Shown here piece by piece: positions 8,762 through 19,248 of a DNA stretch of 64,000 bases (positions are counted from its first letter, which is position 1; each line of letters opens with the position of its first letter). This stretch comes from Desulfocurvus sp. (GTDB lineage: Bacteria; Desulfobacterota; Desulfovibrionia; Desulfovibrionales; Desulfovibrionaceae). The stretch is taken from assembly GCA_020692325.1 (NCBI GenBank), contig JAIMKR010000004.1, positions 157,441-221,440 of the forward strand. The letters are read 5' to 3'. Below the pieces are notes generated by a model. It was not told the DNA's origin. It was given only the letters and a program-made list of their open reading frames with translations, and ran no database searches. Both the position numbers and the translations under genes were made by a program.

Positions 8762-9610
8762 ATGTCCGAAAAACAGCTCACCGCGCCGGATATCCTCGCC
8801 CGCAAGGGCGGCGCGAAAATCGCCATGCTCACCGCCTACGACCACCCCACCGGCCTGCTCGCCGACGCGGCCGGGGCCGACGCCATCCTCGTGGGCGACT
8901 CCGTCGGCATGGTCTGTCTTGGCCTGCCCGACACCCTGGGCGTGACCATGGCCGACATGCTGCACCACACCCGCGCCACGGCCAGGGCCGTCAAACACGC
9001 CCTGCTCGTGGCCGACATGCCTTTCCTCTCCTACCAGACCAGCGTGCCCGAGGCCGTGGCCAACGCCGGCCGCTTTCTGAGCGAGGCCGGCGCGCGCGCC
9101 GTGAAGCTGGAGGGCGGCGCGGAATTCCTGCCGCAGATCACCGCCATGCTCGACGCTGGCATCCCGGTCATGGGCCACATCGGGCTCACGCCGCAGCAGG
9201 TGGCGCGATTCGGCGGCTTCAAAACCCAGGGCAAGACCGCCCAGGCCGCGCGCAAACTCGTGGACGACGCGCTCGCCCTGGCCGAAGCCGGCTGCTTCGC
9301 CGTGGTCCTCGAGGCCGTGCCCGACGAGGTCGCCGCGCACATCACCGAACGCTGCCCCGTGCCGACCATCGGCATCGGCGCCGGCCCCCACTGCGACGGC
9401 CAAGTGCTCGTGCAGCACGACGTGCTGGGCCTGTGCCCCGGCGTAAAGCCCAAATTCGTCAAACGCTACGCCGACCTCTGGACCCCGGCCCGGGAGGCGC
9501 TCGCCGCCTACTGCGACGAGGTGCGCGAGGGCTCCTTCCCCGCCGAGGCGCATACCCGCCACATGGCGGAGGACGAGCTCGCCGCGTTCAACACCCGGCG
9601 GGACGGTTAG
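8762..9610 (+). CDS. panB: 3-methyl-2-oxobutanoate hydroxymethyltransferase
   Basis: Transfers a hydroxymethyl group from methylene-tetrahydrofolate to ketoisovalerate, the first committed step to pantothenate and CoA. The 282-residue length is normal. Conserved text is KIAMLTAYDHPTGLLAD, the metal-binding AILVGDSVGMV, VKLEGGAEF, GHIGLTPQ and TIGIGAGPHCDGQVLV. RBS GGGGGGAG precedes the ATG. A 151-base gap with GC-rich hairpins separates it from mobB; the next gene follows after 3 bases, suggesting co-transcription. No panC or panD is adjacent. Confidence 0.96.
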   Translation: MSEKQLTAPDILARKGGAKIAMLTAYDHPTGLLADAAGADAILVGDSVGMVCLGLPDTLGVTMADMLHHTRATARAVKHALLVADMPFLSYQTSVPEAVANAGRFLSEAGARAVKLEGGAEFLPQITAMLDAGIPVMGHIGLTPQQVARFGGFKTQGKTAQAARKLVDDALALAEAGCFAVVLEAVPDEVAAHITERCPVPTIGIGAGPHCDGQVLVQHDVLGLCPGVKPKFVKRYADLWTPAREALAAYCDEVREGSFPAEAHTRHMAEDELAAFNTRRDG

Positions 9611-9613
9611 CCC

Positions 9614-10588
9614 GTGGCAGCGGCCGTCGCGCCCCTCACGCTGTCCGTGCTCTGGCACGGCCTCACCATCCCGCTCTCGCGCATGCTGTTCTCCGTGAGC
9701 ATTGGCCTGTTCGTGGGCACGCTCATCGAGGCCCTGCAGTGGACACGCGGCGTGGCCAAGATCGCACAACCCCTGGTGCGCCTGGGACGCCTGAAGGATG
9801 TGGCCGGCGCCAGCTTCTCCCTGGCGTTTTTCTCCGGCGCGGCCGCCAACACCATGCTTTCCGACGCTTACGAGCGCGGCGAAATCTCTAAACGCGAGGT
9901 GATGCTCTCCAACCTCTTCAACAGTCTGCCCACCTACTTCCTCCACCTGCCTACGCTGTTCTTCATCGCCGCGCCGTTCATCGGACCAGCCGCCGCACTG
10001 TATGTGAGCCTCACCGTGGCCGCCGCGTTCCTGCGCACACTGGCCATCATTCTGCTCGGCCGGTTCACCCTGCCGCCCCTGCCGAAAGGCTGCGTCGCCT
10101 GCCTGCTCGGCGAGGACAAGCGCTTCAACTGGCGCAATGCGCTGGAAAAGACCTGGAAGCGCTTCAAACGCCGGCTGCCGCGCATGATCTTCTACACCAT
10201 CCCCATCTACGTGCTGTTCTTCTTCCTCAAGCGCTGGGGCGCGTTCGACGCCATGGAAGACTACATGGCCCACCACGTGGCCTTCCTCTCCTGGCTGCCA
10301 CCCCAGGCCATGGGCATCATCGCCTTCCACCTGGCCGCCGAAACAACCGCCGGCTACGCCGCCGCCGGCGCTCTCGTCGCCACCGGAGGACTCACCACCA
10401 AGCAACTCGTCCTCGCCCTGCTCGTCGGCAACATCCTCTCCTCGCCCGTGCGCGCCGTGCGCCACCAGTTTCCGTACTACGCCGGCATCTTCAAGCCCGC
10501 GCTCGCCCTCAACCTCATCATCTCCAACCAGGCCATGCGCGCCTCCAGCATCGCCCTCATCACCCTCTGCTACGCCCTCTGGGGCTAA
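9614..10588 (+). CDS. Nucleoside-recognition (gate) domain inner-membrane protein
   Basis: A 324-residue polytopic membrane protein with about eight hydrophobic helices. Two gate-like segments are seen: ASFSLAFFSGAAANTMLSDAYERGE (about 55-80) and the related GIIAFHLAAETTAGYAAAGAL region near 233-255, followed by SSPVRAVRHQFPYYAGIF. This duplicated arrangement is that of spore-maturation SpmA/SpmB-type and related carriers in non-sporulating bacteria. The substrate is unknown. A cysteine pair in KGCVACLLGED lies in the middle loop. The GTG start 3 bases after panB has a weak RBS, consistent with translational coupling. Confidence 0.78.
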   Translation: MAAAVAPLTLSVLWHGLTIPLSRMLFSVSIGLFVGTLIEALQWTRGVAKIAQPLVRLGRLKDVAGASFSLAFFSGAAANTMLSDAYERGEISKREVMLSNLFNSLPTYFLHLPTLFFIAAPFIGPAAALYVSLTVAAAFLRTLAIILLGRFTLPPLPKGCVACLLGEDKRFNWRNALEKTWKRFKRRLPRMIFYTIPIYVLFFFLKRWGAFDAMEDYMAHHVAFLSWLPPQAMGIIAFHLAAETTAGYAAAGALVATGGLTTKQLVLALLVGNILSSPVRAVRHQFPYYAGIFKPALALNLIISNQAMRASSIALITLCYALWG

Positions 10589-10679
10589 CGCCCCCAGCGT
10601 CGCCGGGACCTGGGATCATCCCAGGGGTTCCGCCCCTGGACCCCGCCAAAGGGCATTCGCCCTTTGGAATCCCACATTC

Positions 10680-10719
10680 TGGGCTGTTTGCCGCCGCGAA
10701 GCCGTCGGCAAACAGCCCA
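10680..10719. repeat. 14-bp perfect inverted repeat
   Basis: Arms TGGGCTGTTTGCCG and CGGCAAACAGCCCA enclose 12 bases. It lies about 90 bases after the gate-domain gene and may act as its terminator, though no T tract follows on either strand. Confidence 0.6.
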
Positions 10720-10777
10720 GACAGGTGCGGATTCTCTTGGCATCGACGAGAGCGAAACGCCGCACGCAGCAAAGAGA

Positions 10778-10845
10778 GGGAAGCCTTTCCTTCACGCAGG
10801 GTTCAGGGGGCGCGCAACCCCCTGGCCGCCGGAGGCATCCTCCAA
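10778..10845 (+). repeat. Intergenic repeat family 1, diverged partial copy
   Basis: Same order of blocks as copy A (GGGAAGCCTTTCCTT, CAGGGTTC, a G-run/C-run hairpin, then CCGGAGGCAT) but with the hairpin arms changed in a compensating way: GGGGGC pairs with a C-run of the same length. This suggests the folded form matters. Confidence 0.6.
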
Positions 10846-10864
10846 CCACAACATGGCGACGCGG

Positions 10865-10944
10865 GGACATGCTCCGCAGGCCAAGGGGCATCCGCCCCTT
10901 GGGACCCTGTTCAAGGAAAGGCCACGCTTTCCATATGCGCGGGG
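10865..10944 (-). repeat. Intergenic repeat family 1, inverted copy
   Basis: The reverse complement matches copy B (5829 onward) at about 76 of 80 positions by eye. Another partial unit continues from 10944 to about 10985 on the plus strand. Confidence 0.85.
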
Positions 10945-11152
10945 TTCCAGGGGACGCGTGGTCCCGGCGGCCGGAGGCATATCCCGGCCGCAACCTCCCG
11001 GCAGAGCGCGAAGACGAAATCCCCAATATGGCGATGGAGCCCGGACCTGCCCATGTCACCTTTAAAAGCCTTTGGGAAAGGGGCGCGGGGGGAGAACCTT
11101 TCCGCTCCGCTGGAAAGGTTTCCCTTCGATTCGCCTTCCCCGTCCACGCCAC

Positions 11153-11191
11153 GAAAAAACGCCCCGACCGCATCAACAACGGCCGGGGCGC
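11153..11191 (-). terminator. Rho-independent terminator of the acyl-CoA dehydrogenase gene
   Basis: On the minus strand GCCCCGGCC pairs with GGTCGGGGC (one G-T) and is followed by GTTTTTT. It begins about 25 bases past the stop of the minus-strand gene. Confidence 0.88.
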
Positions 11192-11216
11192 TTGTCTTGT
11201 CGTAACGGGGGGCGGG

Positions 11217-13268
11217 CTACAAGGGGTAGTCGAGCGCCTCGGGGATCATGACGTCGGTGAGGGCTTCGCCGGCACGATCGCGGGCGAGGCGGGCCCCGGC
11301 GAGGCTGGCGTCGAGTTCCGCACGCAGGACGGCGAACTCGCTGGCGGCGGCCTCGTCAAGATCGGCGACGTAACCGTAGACAAGCTCGGCGCAAATGCGG
11401 CCGACTTCACCAGCGGCGCGGGCGTTCTGGATGGTGGCGAGGTCGGCGAAGAAGCCCACGGTGTCCTCGATGCTCTCGGCGAGCATGGGATTCTCGGGTC
11501 CCTTGACCTTGAGTTCGCGCACGTCATCGACGAAGCAGCGGGCGGCCATGAGCCAGGCCAGCGCGTCAGCGAGGGGGAAGGTGACGCCCTGCCGGTTGCC
11601 GCTGTAGAGCTTCTTGCCCTCGACGTCCCGGCTGGTCTGCATCCGCGCGATGGTCCAGAGCCACAGGCGCATGGCCCGGGCCAGGGGCTTGGTGCCGGCG
11701 TCGGGCCAGGAGGTGACCTGGGCGTCGAGTTCGTCGATCCAGTGGCCCATGAGGGCGAGGAACACGGGATTGGTCATGGTGGCGGTCATGTGACGGCGCT
11801 GCACCACCTCGGGTCCCTCGTAGGTGGCCTCCAGCTGGGTGTCGGTCCACTTCTGGAACAGGAAGCCGGGGCAGTCCTCGGTGACGCCGTAGCCGCCGGC
11901 GAGGGCCACGGCCTCGCGCATCATGTTCGCCCCCACGCCCGGGCACCAGAGCTTGCAGGCGGGGATGATCACGTTGGTCTCGGCGTCAAGGTAGATGCAC
12001 TGGACGAAGACGTCATCCGAGAGTTCGGCGAATCGGGTGGCGTCGCGCTTGTCCTCGGGGGAGAAGAGGAGGTCGAGGAATTCCAGAACGCGCGGCTCCA
12101 TTTTCTTGAGGGCGCTCATCTGGGCGCGCGGGCCGGTGACGCCCTGCTCGTGGAAGAGGACCTCCTTGCGCTTTTCGAGCGGGTCGAGGAGGTCGGCCTT
12201 GCGGGCGGCGTCGAAGCCCAGCGAGCAGCCGGCCTCGCCGCAGGCCCAGAGGTCGGCCAGACGCTGCACGGCGTCCTCCTTCATCTGCAGACCCTGATCG
12301 TAGCGCGGGGTGCCAGGCTGGGCGTCGCCGCCGCGGAAGCGGCCGCGATGGTAGCGGATGATGGGCTCGACGGCCGAGAGCAGCTTGGCCGAGGTCATGA
12401 TGCCGACCGGGATGCGCGTGCGATGGAACACGGAGCCGATGATCTCGGCGTGGCTGTAATTCGGGACGATGACTCCGTCCTTGACGGTGTAACCACCGAT
12501 GATGCGGCTGGCGGGCACGCGCAAGGTGAGGATGGGGTCGCGGGTGCTGGAGAGCTGGTGGACCATTTTCCTGGTCACCGCGCCGCGGTCGAACTGGCCG
12601 GGGTCGTCCTTCTCCAGAATGATCATGCACGAGCCCTTGATGCGCTCGTCGTCGCTGTTGACGGCGGCGGTGACGAAGTCGGCGAAGTCCATGCCGGTGA
12701 TGAACCGGCCGCGCTTGACGACCTCGAGCATGGGCTCCTCGCCCTCCTTCCACTCGGCCACGCGGACCTTGCTGGTGAGGATGCCGGTATCCACGCCGAC
12801 GAAGGGCAGCGGCTCGGTGAGGGCGAAGGCCCCGCGCAGGGTCTTGCGGCCCTCGGCCGGGCAGGCGGCGGTCATGTAGTGGTCGCGCTGCTCGGGAGTG
12901 CCTTTTTCGTGGATGGGGGCGAGCGCCAGGTTGGTGGCCAGGCCGCAGGTGGCGGCGCCGGCATCGACCCAGGAAAGCTCGAAGGTGGTCAGGCACAGGG
13001 CGAAATTCTTGGGACCGTCGATGTAGCCGCCCTGCGCCGTGTCCATGTACAGGGCGGTGAGGCCGGAGGCGTCGAAGGCGTCCAGCAGGGTGTTTTTCTG
13101 CTCGTCCCACTCGTGTGTGTGGCGCGCGCCGTCGGCGACCATGCGGGCCACATGGCCGCGCGCCACGCCGCGGGCGGACTGGACGACCATCTGCAGGTCG
13201 TAGCGGTCGGTGTAACGCCACATGATTTGACGGATGTCGTCACCGGGCAGTGTCGCGAGTTTGCTCAT
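11217..13268 (-). CDS. Acyl-CoA dehydrogenase family protein (large form)
   Basis: A 683-residue FAD enzyme predicted to oxidise an acyl-CoA to the enoyl-CoA, donating electrons to ETF. Visible signatures are the FAD/substrate loop GAFALTEPLPFVGVDTG (about 170-186), the RIPVGIMTSAKLL helix, GGYGVTEDCPGFLFQKW (about 497-513), and TYEGPEVVQRR with the catalytic-type glutamate. It is longer than the ~380-residue core because of N- and C-terminal helical extensions, as in other large bacterial forms. The start is set at the ATG with GAGG upstream; the frame stays open for 900 bases further, but that part is only antisense or out-of-frame sequence of the next gene. Substrate unknown; no ETF gene nearby. 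Confidence 0.88.
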   Translation of the reverse strand: MSKLATLPGDDIRQIMWRYTDRYDLQMVVQSARGVARGHVARMVADGARHTHEWDEQKNTLLDAFDASGLTALYMDTAQGGYIDGPKNFALCLTTFELSWVDAGAATCGLATNLALAPIHEKGTPEQRDHYMTAACPAEGRKTLRGAFALTEPLPFVGVDTGILTSKVRVAEWKEGEEPMLEVVKRGRFITGMDFADFVTAAVNSDDERIKGSCMIILEKDDPGQFDRGAVTRKMVHQLSSTRDPILTLRVPASRIIGGYTVKDGVIVPNYSHAEIIGSVFHRTRIPVGIMTSAKLLSAVEPIIRYHRGRFRGGDAQPGTPRYDQGLQMKEDAVQRLADLWACGEAGCSLGFDAARKADLLDPLEKRKEVLFHEQGVTGPRAQMSALKKMEPRVLEFLDLLFSPEDKRDATRFAELSDDVFVQCIYLDAETNVIIPACKLWCPGVGANMMREAVALAGGYGVTEDCPGFLFQKWTDTQLEATYEGPEVVQRRHMTATMTNPVFLALMGHWIDELDAQVTSWPDAGTKPLARAMRLWLWTIARMQTSRDVEGKKLYSGNRQGVTFPLADALAWLMAARCFVDDVRELKVKGPENPMLAESIEDTVGFFADLATIQNARAAGEVGRICAELVYGYVADLDEAAASEFAVLRAELDASLAGARLARDRAGEALTDVMIPEALDYPL

Positions 13269-13369
13269 GCGATAACCTCGTTGGCAGGCAGTATTTATAG
13301 GGGCAGTGCGAATCGCAGGGTGCCGGATGTGCTGGCTTGCATACGGCATTCGGACCGTGGCGTCAAAGG

Positions 13370-14545
13370 CTAAGTATTCCAGCGCGGCCCGGTCGCCGTG
13401 GCTTGGGCCAGGGCGGCGTAATCCCCGGCCATGCGCCCGACGACGAAGCGGCGTTCGCCCCTGGCGCGGGCGGCGCGACCAAGACGCCGGGCCAAAACCG
13501 GATCGGCCAGCAGGGTACGGGCCGTGCACACGAGACCTGCGTCGTCGCCGGGTTTCGCCAGCAAGCCGGTTTCGCCATCCACGACGATCTCCGACACGCC
13601 GCCCACGACGAAGGACGCCACGGGCAGCTCCATGGAGGCGGCCTCCAGCAACACCAGGGGATGATTGTCCGCCAAGGTCGGATAGACGAGGACATCGGCC
13701 GCGCGCATGAGCAGCCGCAGCTTGGCCCGGTCCACATAGGGCCAGACCGTCAGTCCGTCGCGGCCGCCGGCCTCGTCGCCCCCGGCGGCGAAGGCCAGGG
13801 CGTCCGGCAGCCCCGCGCGCAGGGCGCTCCAGAACTCCGGCCAGCGCGCACCGGATTTGTACGCGGCGCGGGCTCCGCCGTGGGCGGCGAAAAGCGCCAC
13901 CCGCGCTCCGGGCGCGACGCCGAGCGTGGCCCGGGCGCGCGTGCGCGTGGGAAGCTGGGCGAGGGGGGGCCAGGGCACGCCATTGGGGATGACGCGCGGC
14001 GGGTTCTCCGGCAGCACATCGCGCGCCAGCCCCGCCAACCAGTGCGAGGGCGCGACGATCACCGGCGCGAGTGCCCGAAGGAGCTCCAGCGTCTCGGTCT
14101 GCCGCGCGCGGGCGTCGGGAAAGCCGCGCGGGCAGTCGGCCGCGCAGGCGGGGAAATGCGGGCAATTCAGCGGATAGGCGCAACCGCCTGTGAGGACCGA
14201 GGCGTCGTGCAGGGTCAAAAACGAGGGCTGGGCCGGCGGGATCCGCGTCAATCCGCCCAACAGGGCCGGCCAGTCCGTGCTGGTGTGCAAATGCGCGCGC
14301 GTTTCAGCCGGCCAGCCGGCGAGCAGACGGGCGAAGTCCCCGGGCGACGTGGGGCCGAAGAGCGGCGGCGCGGAACGGTCGCCAGTCATGGCGAGCGCCT
14401 CGGGGTCGGTCTCGGCCACCTCGCAGGAAAGGGCGGCGGGGTCCCCGGCGGCGATTTGCGCCGCGAGCAGCAGCCGGGCCACACGCACGGCCCCGCCCCG
14501 GTACGGCAGTGTGGCGTGGTGCAGCACGCCAGCGCCGTGTGTCAT
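13370..14545 (-). CDS. Glycosyltransferase family 4 protein
   Basis: A 391-residue GT-B fold enzyme. The N-terminal half contains a cysteine-rich insert (GGCAYPLNCPHFPACAADCPRG, about 118-140, split here only for description) seen in some surface-polysaccharide transferases. The C-terminal half has the nucleotide-sugar site: VLVYPTLADNHPLVLLEAAS with the E of the EX7E motif, and GGVSEIVVDGETGLLAKPGD. The start ATG overlaps the stop of the upstream transferase (ATGA), which decides the start and indicates coupling. It probably acts on a cell-surface glycan; acceptor and sugar unknown. Confidence 0.85.
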   Translation of the reverse strand: MTHGAGVLHHATLPYRGGAVRVARLLLAAQIAAGDPAALSCEVAETDPEALAMTGDRSAPPLFGPTSPGDFARLLAGWPAETRAHLHTSTDWPALLGGLTRIPPAQPSFLTLHDASVLTGGCAYPLNCPHFPACAADCPRGFPDARARQTETLELLRALAPVIVAPSHWLAGLARDVLPENPPRVIPNGVPWPPLAQLPTRTRARATLGVAPGARVALFAAHGGARAAYKSGARWPEFWSALRAGLPDALAFAAGGDEAGGRDGLTVWPYVDRAKLRLLMRAADVLVYPTLADNHPLVLLEAASMELPVASFVVGGVSEIVVDGETGLLAKPGDDAGLVCTARTLLADPVLARRLGRAARARGERRFVVGRMAGDYAALAQATATGPRWNT

Positions 14546-16272
14546 TCCTCCGGCTCCAGCAGGTCGTGTTTGAGCGCCCAAAGAATATGATACGCGGCCG
14601 CGTCGGCGTCGAGCCCCGGACAGAGTTCGCGGAAGCGCTCGGCCAATCGGCCGGCGGTTTCGCCCTTGCGCGCCAGAAACGGCAGCTTGCGCACGTCATC
14701 GGCCTGGATGAAGCCGTCCAGACCGGCGTAGACGATGGGGTGCTCACGGCCGGAGAGCATGGCCGCCCCCGCCCGGCCGGGCCGCAGGCGTTCGTCCGGG
14801 GCCAGCGCGCGCGCCGGGTACGACGCGAACACGCGCGAATACGGCAGGTGCAGCGGATGCGCCACGCGGCGCAGGGTCGCTATGTCCGGCGCGGGCAGGC
14901 TCCACAGCTCGTCCCACAGGGAAAGATGCCGTTCGATGATGTCCGGCCAAAGATATTGGCCGCGCACGCGCTCGTATCCGGCGCGACCCATGCGCCGGCG
15001 CAGGTCAGCGTCGGCCAGCAGCCGCGCCAGGGCGCGGCGCAGGGCGTCGGTGCGCACGGCCGTGCGCTGGGCCAGCAGCAGGTGGTACTGGTTGTCGAAC
15101 AGCACCGGAGCCAGCATGTCCACGGCGTCGTCCTCCCAGCCATCGGCCACGGCCGCCGCCGGCCCGATGGTGGGCACGAGCAGGCCGGTCTCGCCCTCGG
15201 CCACGAGGTCGCGGTAGCCGTCGTAGTCCGAGGCGACCACAGGCAGCCCGGCCGCCTGGGCCTCCAGCAGGGTGATGCCGAAAGTCTCCTGCGGATTGTC
15301 GGCGATGGAGACGAAGACGTCGCTCGCGCGCAGCAGCTTTTGCTTGCGCCGTTCCCCCGGGCGCAGCTCCAACCGCACGGAAAGCCCCACCCGCGCACCG
15401 ATGTCCACCATCGACTGGGGAAAGGGATCGTCGGGCTCGGCCCAGCCGGCCAGCACCAACGTCACGGCCTCTCGCGGGAGCGCGGGGCCCTCGTCCTCCG
15501 ACGGGGCGAAAAGGCCACCCAGGGCGCGGATAAGCGGCAGCAAATCCATTTTGGAGCTGTGCGACACGCGCCCCAACACAAGAACGAGCGCGCCCTCCTC
15601 CGGCAATCCGAGCTCCGCCCGCAGCGCGATCTTCTCGGCAGGCTCCGGCGGCGACGCGGCGGCCTTTTCCGGGTCGAGGCCCAAGGGCACCAGCCGCAGG
15701 CTCGGCCCGGGGACATGGGCCAGTCCATAGCCCCGGCGCAGCGTGTCGAAGAACGCCTCGGCCGCCAGCCCGCCAGCGCGGGAGGTGGCGATAATGCAGT
15801 CGCGCGGGGTCGCCCCCGGCCACAGGTGCCGCAGGAAGGCCGCCGGGAAATCCGGGTAGGACAGGGAGTGCATGGGGCCGGTGATGGGGAAGATCTCGGC
15901 GGCGTAGGCGTTACGCAGCCGGGCCACGTGCGAGGGGTGGTTGATGCAGTCCGACAGGTGGAAGCAGGCGTAGCGCGTGGTGGCGAGACGCGCCGGCAGC
16001 TCGCGGCGGTCCATGACGACGAAGCGCCCGGCGGCGGCGATTTCCGGCGCGATCCGGGCCAGATTCTCGGCGAGGGAGTCGCCCAGGGGCTTGTCGGCGA
16101 TGAAGAAGTGGTAGGCCTCGAAGGGGTCACGGGCGAGCAGGGCCCGCAAAAAACCCACGTTGGCCACCCGGCGGCCGAGAACCGGCCCATCCTCGATGAA
16201 GGGATCCAATGTGCCGAAGACGCCGGGATTTCTCATGAGCGCAACCAAGCCATACTTGCCGGATTTTGTCAA
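14542..16272 (-). CDS. Glycosyltransferase family 4 protein with C-terminal extension
   Basis: A 576-residue GT-B protein. It contains LGRVSHSSKMDLLPLIRAL (donor-domain start, about 235-255), SDVFVSIADNPQETFGITLLEAQ (about 325-347) and SDYDGYRDLVAEGETGLLVPT. About 130 residues after the GT domain form an extra helical region of unknown role (LDADAAAYHILWALKHDLLEPEE at the end). It is coupled by a 4-base overlap to the second transferase, so the two are likely sequential enzymes in assembly of one glycan. Confidence 0.85.
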   Translation of the reverse strand: MTKSGKYGLVALMRNPGVFGTLDPFIEDGPVLGRRVANVGFLRALLARDPFEAYHFFIADKPLGDSLAENLARIAPEIAAAGRFVVMDRRELPARLATTRYACFHLSDCINHPSHVARLRNAYAAEIFPITGPMHSLSYPDFPAAFLRHLWPGATPRDCIIATSRAGGLAAEAFFDTLRRGYGLAHVPGPSLRLVPLGLDPEKAAASPPEPAEKIALRAELGLPEEGALVLVLGRVSHSSKMDLLPLIRALGGLFAPSEDEGPALPREAVTLVLAGWAEPDDPFPQSMVDIGARVGLSVRLELRPGERRKQKLLRASDVFVSIADNPQETFGITLLEAQAAGLPVVASDYDGYRDLVAEGETGLLVPTIGPAAAVADGWEDDAVDMLAPVLFDNQYHLLLAQRTAVRTDALRRALARLLADADLRRRMGRAGYERVRGQYLWPDIIERHLSLWDELWSLPAPDIATLRRVAHPLHLPYSRVFASYPARALAPDERLRPGRAGAAMLSGREHPIVYAGLDGFIQADDVRKLPFLARKGETAGRLAERFRELCPGLDADAAAYHILWALKHDLLEPEE

Positions 16273-16375
16273 AGCGCTCCGTCGTCCCGCCCTGCCGCGG
16301 ACGGCAGTGCTTGCCGCTGGACCGCTCCTTGCATGAGTGCTGCGTACCGAATGGGTAATGAGGAGGTGCGCGGCA

Positions 16376-17974
<1,599 letters not shown>

Positions 17975-17989
17975 CTCCGACGGACGCCG

Positions 17990-18514
17990 TCAGCGCCAGC
18001 CCTCGCGACTTTCGTAAATGCGCCACTGCCCGTTTTCCGGCAGCAAGACGTAGAGGGCGTCCTCCTCGACGGTCTCGACGATCGGCGGCACGGTGTAGGT
18101 GTAGTGCCCCGTCACCTGGATACGCGCCAAGTCGGGATCGTTGGTGATCCGCTTGAACACGAGGCCGCTCAGATCCACCCGGGCCTCGCGAAAACGCTCC
18201 AGCTGGCCGCGCCGGTTCACCGTCTCACGGGCGGCGAGGAAGGCTAGTGTCTCCTCCTGACGCACCCGGCGCGAGAACAGCCCCGGCAGACGGTCGTCCA
18301 TGGTGGCCTGCCATTCGAAATATTCCCGCAGCACACGATATTGGGCGATGCCCGCCGCGTCGACGGGTTCGGCTGTGGCGTTCTGCGTGGCGTTCTGCTG
18401 CGGAGCGACCGGCGGTCGTTTGGCCATGGCGAGCGCCAGGGCCGGGAGGCACAGGAGCGCGACGGCCAGAGTCAGCGGCGCGGCGGCGAGAAGGCGAAGG
18501 GTTCGGCGTTTCAT
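17990..18514 (-). CDS. Secreted hypothetical protein
   Basis: A 174-residue protein with a typical Sec signal peptide (RR at 3-4, hydrophobic LLAAAPLTLAVALLCLPALALA, cleavage after ALA near residue 29). The mature part contains a short Gln/Asn/Ala stretch and then a helix-plus-sheet region with VTGHYTYTVPPIVETVEEDALYV and ends GQWRIYESREGWR. This resembles small periplasmic domains that accumulate load or report on substrates, but I recognise no named family. The ATG overlaps the TGA of the receiver protein upstream, so the two are co-translated. Confidence 0.72.
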   Translation of the reverse strand: MKRRTLRLLAAAPLTLAVALLCLPALALAMAKRPPVAPQQNATQNATAEPVDAAGIAQYRVLREYFEWQATMDDRLPGLFSRRVRQEETLAFLAARETVNRRGQLERFREARVDLSGLVFKRITNDPDLARIQVTGHYTYTVPPIVETVEEDALYVLLPENGQWRIYESREGWR

Positions 18515-18900
18515 TGCAAATCGTCGATGATGTGTTTGAGCGCGCCGTAATCGATGGGCTTGCCCATGAAGGCTTTGGGATTCGTACTCGCGGCTAATCC
18601 CCGCGTCCCCGCGTCCGTGTAGGCGGTGCAATAGATGATGGGCAGGTCCGGGTTCTGCTCGCGGATGCGCGAGGCGGCCTCTATGCCGTCCATGGTGCCT
18701 TCGAGCATGATGTCCATGAGCACAACGTCCGGGCGTTTGTGCAGGGCGTAATCGACAGCCTGCTGCCCCGTGGCGGCGGTCCCGATGACCTCGCAGCCCA
18801 TGCGCTTGAGATTCGCCGTCGTGGCCAGCGCGATGATGCTCTCGTCCTCGACGACGAGCACGCGCGGCGGCCATGCAAGGATGGGACAAAAAAATACCAT
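18511..18900 (-). CDS. Stand-alone response regulator receiver protein
   Basis: A 129-residue single REC domain: RVLVVEDESIIA with the acidic pair, phosphoacceptor aspartate in VVLMDIMLEG, the T/S position in IIYCTAYTD and the lysine in FMGKPIDY. The IMLEGTMDGIEAA signature is typical of regulators paired with HWE/HisKA_2-type kinases, but no such kinase is adjacent. It would relay phosphate to an unlinked partner. AAGGGAGG precedes the ATG. The first residues (MVFFCPILAWPP) are unusually hydrophobic for a receiver start, so a later start is possible but none with an RBS is seen. Confidence 0.9.
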   Translation of the reverse strand: MVFFCPILAWPPRVLVVEDESIIALATTANLKRMGCEVIGTAATGQQAVDYALHKRPDVVLMDIMLEGTMDGIEAASRIREQNPDLPIIYCTAYTDAGTRGLAASTNPKAFMGKPIDYGALKHIIDDLQ

Positions 18901-19248
18901 GGGGTGGCCTCCCTTTCCTTCTGGCTTTGCGCATTCACGTTTCTATTCTCATACGTCTCGCCCCGGACGTTGTCCAGCATCCGGGGCCTTCCCGCCTCTC
19001 CCCACTCGCCTTTTTTCCGTCCCGCCGGGATTGACGGGTGGATGCAATTTTGCCTAGACTTTTCTTAAAGAACTACTATAACAATTCCTGTCGGCACGCC
19101 CCACACTTTTTTGAACAGGTTCCGGCCCAGGGCGCGCCGTCACCGGCGGGACGCGCTCCACTTGCCACACCCGGCGTTCCGAGGTTACAAAAACACCGCC
19201 GGAATCACGCCGAACGCCTTCGCCAACCATCTAACCCCGTGGATAGCC
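18901..19248. other. 348-bp divergent spacer between receiver gene and dacA
   Basis: No gene seen. It holds a hairpin with 8-bp arms GCCCCGGA/TCCGGGGC (18960-18987) and an AT-richer block at 19031-19095 with promoter-like hexamers facing dacA. Confidence 0.6.
19031..19060 (+). promoter_or_regulatory. Possible sigma70 promoter upstream of dacA
   Basis: TTGACG and TAGACT separated by 18 bases. A second candidate -10 (TACTAT, 19074-19079) overlaps the same block. The leader to the dacA ATG would be about 180 bases. Confidence 0.4.

Larger units (their letters stand above)
10589..11152. other. 564-bp gene-free spacer with hairpins and repeat-family copies
   Basis: No credible gene is visible on either strand. 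Contents in order: a CCAGGGG/CCCCTGG hairpin near 10619-10640, an AAGGGC/GCCCTT hairpin near 10648-10668, a 14-bp perfect inverted repeat (10680-10719), a partial direct copy of repeat family 1 (10778-10845), an inverted copy (10865-10944) and a further partial copy to about 10985. Confidence 0.7.

Noticed and set aside
10725..13373. Very long open frame on the plus strand over the acyl-CoA dehydrogenase region
   Set aside because: His/Gly/Ala/Asp-rich translation typical of the antisense of a GC-rich gene; the minus-strand gene has clear family motifs.
13269..14183. 900-base open extension upstream of the acyl-CoA dehydrogenase
   Set aside because: Arg/Pro-rich text in a shifted frame of the glycosyltransferase gene; a good RBS and family start exist at 13268.
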